Shown one piece after another: positions 61,549 through 64,000 of a stretch of 64,000 nt of DNA. Origin of the DNA: Pyrenophora tritici-repentis (Eukaryota; Ascomycota; Dothideomycetes; Pleosporales; Pleosporaceae); NCBI RefSeq assembly GCF_003171515.1, contig NC_089394.1, forward strand, positions 3,162,001-3,226,000, in the 5' to 3' direction. Below the pieces are notes generated by a model. It worked only from the letters and a program-made list of their open reading frames with translations, had not been told where the DNA came from and did no database searches. Both the position numbers and the translations under genes were made by a program. Numbering within the stretch: position 1 is the first letter of the stretch; each line of letters begins with the position of its first letter.

Positions 61549-63216
61549 ATGGCTAATGTAGAAACTCCAGAGAGGGCGCCACGGAGTGCCCAACCCCCCA
61601 TACACGATCAGAGGAGCCTGAGAGCCCTATTAATACTGACCTGCGCGGCAACAAGAGGAGGCAGCGAGCACATACTCGTGCTGAACCTTCTATCGGTAGC
61701 ACTGCGCCCACCTCCTACAATCAAGCTGTCTCTGAAGCGGTCCGCCAGCGGATTCAGGCAGCCCAAAAAGCTACAAACCTCCACCACTCCATCATAACGG
61801 ATCTAGCGACAGCTGTCGACAGATGCCTTGGGAAGTACACCGACCCAGACGGAGCCCGTGTGGCTAAGGACCTTCAACAGAAGGTGCTAAGGGCTATTAA
61901 CACCTCCCTAATCACGCCCCTAATCACGCCCCAAACTCAGGGAGCGACTCTGACACTACGCACCGCTCCTGGGCGGACGTAGCTAGGACCCTGAAAAATC
62001 CAACCCCCCAGCAAGGGGGGCCGCTACGACGAAAGCGGCCACGGCTGCCCCAAAGCAGCTAGCTCAAACTCCTAGGCGACCTCTAAACACTGACAACCGT
62101 ATCCTTATAGCGGTTGGAGCGGAGGCTCGGCTCCAACGGGCATCACCATTTGCGGCCCGCATGGCTATTGTAAAGGCGATTAAGGAAATTACCCCCTCCG
62201 ACATACCTACGGCAAAACATATCAAGACTGGCTGGGCGATTACGCCCCGCAACGACAAAATCAAGGCCCTGCTTATGGGGCAGGAGAATCGCGAACTCAT
62301 GATCCGAGCGGTAGAGGGCGAGAGCGCAAGACTACCTGAACGATGGGTGAACTATGCAGTCCAGGGCGTAGAAAGCTCATACCGCACTATCACAGGGGAA
62401 AGTATACCCACCACAATAGACGATATAGTCAGCGAAGCTCTGTCCCAGACAGGGATCGAACCGGCGAGCTGCCGGCCCTCCAGACATGGACCCACGGAGG
62501 GAAGGACAACCTGGATTATATCTTTCACCAGACCCGTACGATCGTTTCGCCTATTTGGGACGGGCGACTACGCGCACGAGATAAAGAAGAACTCACCTGC
62601 AATGCTGCACGACCCAGGCTGCCTAGGGTACTGCAAAACCAGCCGCTGCACAAGGCCAGCCCGCTGCACGACATGCAGCAAAACAACGGCAACTCACCAG
62701 GGACCACACGGAGAACAATGCAAAGACACACCAAAGTGCGCCAACTGCCACGGCCCATTTCCAGCAACCCACGACAAGTGCCCAGCAGCCCCAACGAGGG
62801 CGAACGGCCGACTCATCCAACCCACAAAGGGGGAACTAAAAGTCATTAGGGAGGCGGGTGACCGTGCTTCTGAGGCAATGCAGCCAGCTAGAGGAAGACA
62901 GACAGGCAGCACGGTCGAAACCTCCATTGAAATCACGGACGGCGACATAGCTAATACTACTGAGCCTGTGGGAACACCTACGGACGCAAGTAAAAGAAGC
63001 CGACAAGACGTAAACAACCTAAACACAGCCACTGTTAGAGAGCCCGCAACCACCCTAGGGACTAGGAGGTCTAAGAGAACAGCTGCAACTACGCAAGACC
63101 TCAACCTAGCGCGAATGTCTGCTAGAAGCGTGCAGCCTAGCACCGCTGACCAAGACCCTAATACGTCATCGTCTGAGCACGCTGACACTGAAATGAGCCT
63201 CGGATCTAGTGCGTAA
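61549..63216 (+). pseudogene. LINE ORF1 (gag-like), frameshifted in its 5' half
   Basis: The 5' part (about 61598-61980, TSYNQAVSEAVRQRIQAAQK...) is in a different frame from the long 3' part. That part is open from about 62040 (RILIAVGAEARLQRASPF) to TAA 63214-63216, so one or two indels lie near 61930-62040. The 3' part has an RRM-like region and CCHC-type knuckles (CLGYCKTSRCTRPARC, CTTCSKTTATH, CANCHGPFPATHDKC), typical of Tad/I-type ORF1 nucleocapsids. A low-complexity Thr/Ser tail follows. Confidence 0.85.
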
Positions 63217-64000
63217 TGAGGGCACAACCCGCAAATTCACCCGGCGAAACCACGCCACACCGACACAGACAAATGCAGGTATGCTGGGTGAATGTGGCCA
63301 GAAGCTCGCCTTGCCACATTACAGCCTTAGAACGTGCATGGGAAGCAGACATAGACATAGTATGCATCCAAGAACCCTTTACTCTCACTGGAACCCGGAC
63401 CTCTACACACCCAGGATTCCATATGATATCGCCAGTGATAAGCTGGAACAACCCCACAACGTGGGGAACTGACCGACCACGGGTGCTCACCTATACCCGT
63501 AAGAGCCCAAATATAAGGGCTACTCTTATACACCCACGCATCAGCCGGGATGTGCTATGGATCGAGGCCAACGGCTACCGCATATTGAATGTTTATAGGC
63601 AGCCACAGAATGACTCGACATTTCAATACCTCACAGCTTTAACGCCACCCCGTAACTGCCTTATAGGGGGTGACTTAAACGCCCGCCATGAACTTTTTGA
63701 GCCCGGCTCCACGTCGGCCAATAGGGGGGCAGAGATCGCCCGCTGGGCCACTCAGAACGACATACCCTACATCGGCGAGGCAGGTAACCCAACACATCGG
63801 GCGGGACACGTGCTAGACGTATCCTTCTCAAATATACCCTTCGCTAGAACGACAGTCCGCGAAGATATGTATACAGGGTCAGACCATTTCACCCTAGTGA
63901 CTGTCCTTCCAAGCCGAGGGAGAGCGGTGCTAGAACAGCATCACTACCGGGTCCACGAGAGAAACATAGATAGGTTTGCCGGGCTAGTTCAACTCTACAC
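63216..64000 (+). CDS. LINE ORF2, endonuclease domain (partial, open to the edge)
   Basis: ATG 63216 overlaps the ORF1 stop as TAATG, a layout for termination-reinitiation. The frame is open for 261 codons to the window end. APE-type endonuclease motifs are visible in order: CIQEPF, GGDLNARH and GSDHFTLV (His/Asp end motif). Reverse transcriptase should follow beyond 64000. Confidence 0.9.
   Translation, partial: MRAQPANSPGETTPHRHRQMQVCWVNVARSSPCHITALERAWEADIDIVCIQEPFTLTGTRTSTHPGFHMISPVISWNNPTTWGTDRPRVLTYTRKSPNIRATLIHPRISRDVLWIEANGYRILNVYRQPQNDSTFQYLTALTPPRNCLIGGDLNARHELFEPGSTSANRGAEIARWATQNDIPYIGEAGNPTHRAGHVLDVSFSNIPFARTTVREDMYTGSDHFTLVTVLPSRGRAVLEQHHYRVHERNIDRFAGLVQLY

Larger units (their letters stand above)
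61450..64000 (+). mobile_element. Tad-type LINE, runs off the right edge
   Basis: A non-LTR retrotransposon with ORF1 (gag-like, zinc knuckles) and ORF2 (endonuclease start visible). The 5' boundary is not exactly defined. It truncates, or abuts, the 3' end of the Fot1 element. Confidence 0.88.

Noticed and set aside
1..64000. Giant Starship-type element
   Set aside because: I find no tyrosine-recombinase captain (DUF3435-like) gene. The NLR, HET and other genes could be such cargo, but nothing here supports boundaries.
1..64000. CRISPR array
   Set aside because: The repeats here are tandem minisatellites or transposon ends with no spaced unique inserts, and the genome is fungal.

Overview
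This looks like an accessory, transposon-dominated segment of a filamentous ascomycete genome. A Pleosporales-type Dothideomycete is my best guess, but that is inference. The evidence is short introns (about 40-56 bp, GT..AG, CTRAY-like branch sites), HET and NLR self/non-self genes, a PNP-NB-ARC-TPR gene, Fot1/pogo, Tc1, hAT and MULE transposons, Copia elements with 5-bp target duplications, and a Tad-like LINE. Many genes are interrupted by one or a few nonsense codons that a C-to-T change on one strand would explain. That resembles repeat-induced point mutation (RIP) or its leakage.

Layout. 0-7.8 kb: a complete Copia element and a small non-autonomous LTR element (TRIM) stand back to back in the same 5-bp target. 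7.8-16.5 kb: a graveyard with a broken hAT transposase, a FAD-linked reductase pseudogene, a HET pseudogene, a secreted-protein pseudogene, a 159-bp hAT MITE with an 8-bp duplication and a solo LTR. 17.1-20.2 kb: an NLR gene (nucleoside phosphorylase, NB-ARC, TPR) split by one TGA. 20.8-21.9 kb: a sirtuin pseudogene. 22.4-29.3 kb: a Tc1-like element cut by a young, intact Copia element. 29.6-31.3 kb: a Copia gag reading frame containing a solo LTR. 32.0-32.9 kb: an intact C2H2 zinc-finger gene. 33.2-37.6 kb: two complete pogo/Fot1 elements.

38.0-43.9 kb: the most unusual object, a hAT element with telomere-like GGGTT-rich ends. Besides its transposase it carries an intron-containing gene for a histone H3-like protein and, divergently transcribed from it, an intact 354-residue gene for a lysine-rich protein with a strongly acidic tail. 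Six introns spread over these three genes share the same TTATCACAG-containing sequence, like an introner family. A 134-bp palindromic MITE of the same family, with a perfect 8-bp duplication, lies just outside.

44.2-64 kb: a truncated Fot1, a hypothetical gene, an intact four-exon short-chain dehydrogenase, degraded pogo and LTR relics, a complete MULE, an intact 524-residue gene of unknown function, another Fot1 with three nonsense codons, and a LINE running off the right edge. The genes most likely still working for the host are the C2H2 protein, the dehydrogenase and the 524-residue protein, possibly also the NLR. The rest is mobile DNA or its remains.
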